Below are positions 63,934-64,000 of a DNA stretch of 64,000 nt, piece after piece (within the stretch, counting starts at the first letter, position 1; each line of letters opens with the position of its first letter). Made by a program: the position numbers and the translations under genes. The stretch covers positions 3,611,001 through 3,675,000 of the forward strand of contig NZ_CP025791.1 in NCBI RefSeq assembly GCF_002886045.1, read 5' to 3'. The stretch is from Flavivirga eckloniae (GTDB lineage Bacteria; Bacteroidota; Bacteroidia; Flavobacteriales; Flavobacteriaceae). The notes below the pieces were generated by a model that saw nothing but the letters and a program-made list of their open reading frames with translations, did no database searches and was not told where the DNA came from.

Positions 63934-64000
63934 TTAACAAATTAATTTGTAGCCAAACCCGCGAACATTTATAATCTGTATTGTATCGTCTAGGTTTAAT
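63934..64000 (-). CDS. OmpR/PhoB-type response regulator, C-terminal end (partial)
   Basis: The last 21 codons on the minus strand read LNLDDTIQIINVRGFGYKLIC then TAA. The (I/V)-x-N-V-R-G-x-G-Y-K/R-L ending is the diagnostic C-terminal wing of the OmpR/PhoB winged-helix output domain. The rest lies beyond the window. It is 34 bp upstream of the secreted-protein gene on the same strand. Confidence 0.8.
   Translation of the reverse strand, partial: LNLDDTIQIINVRGFGYKLIC

Overview
The window is AT-rich chromosomal DNA of a member of Bacteroidetes, most likely a marine Flavobacteriaceae. The reasons are: RagA/SusC and RagB/SusD pairs with FecR/ECF-sigma regulators, DUF4249 and tail-fibre-type secreted proteins, a DnaE with a fused N-terminal exonuclease, a long acidic C-terminal tail on ribosomal protein S16, Bacteroidetes-type promoters (TTG, 17-23 nt, TAnnTTTG), and almost no Shine-Dalgarno signal. 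The species cannot be named from the sequence.

Layout. 1-8422 holds the 3' part of a respiratory complex I operon (end of nuoD, then nuoH, I, J, K, L, M, N). nuoE, F and G are absent between D and H, and most of the spacers are filled with short repeats. 8583-28892 is a housekeeping stretch: a [2Fe-2S] ferredoxin, a DUF1853 protein, a metallophosphoesterase, a probable PPi-type PEP carboxykinase, glutaryl-CoA dehydrogenase, trmN6, rimM, rpsP, a lactonase, dnaE, an ArsR/SRPBCC operon with two operator-like dyads, trxA, a ClpP-type peptidase and a DUF58 protein.

29065-29138 is tRNA-Asp(GTC). Its last nucleotides and downstream terminators are repeated at 39031-39241, including 77 bp of perfect identity 9,901 bp apart. 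Between the copies lies exactly one complete cell-surface signalling and uptake locus (TlpA-like lipoprotein, lipoprotein, SusD, SusC, FecR, divergent ECF sigma) and no integrase. This looks like a cargo-only island at a tRNA gene.

39297-53101 is accessory DNA: a coiled-coil membrane protein, a tail-fibre-like secreted protein, a PAF-acetylhydrolase-like hydrolase with a TolQ/ExbB-like protein, a membrane LytTR regulator, a YegP-like protein, several secreted unknowns, and a TonB receptor/DUF4249/MG2-like gene string. 53146-61963 is a second sigma/FecR/SusC/SusD/thioredoxin locus, a mirror-image paralogue of the first. The window ends with deoxynucleoside kinase, a secreted beta-rich protein and the end of an OmpR-type response regulator.

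The two SusCD loci appear to work the same way. The outer-membrane SusC carries an STN signalling domain that probably talks to FecR in the inner membrane, which in turn controls the divergently encoded sigma factor. Both fecR-susC spacers carry a hairpin of the same architecture but different sequence. Small mobile repeats are prominent. Two 307-bp MITE-like elements with 16-bp terminal inverted repeats and target duplications flank 41.5-62.3 kb, and one of them is inserted inside a copy of a second short inverted-repeat family.
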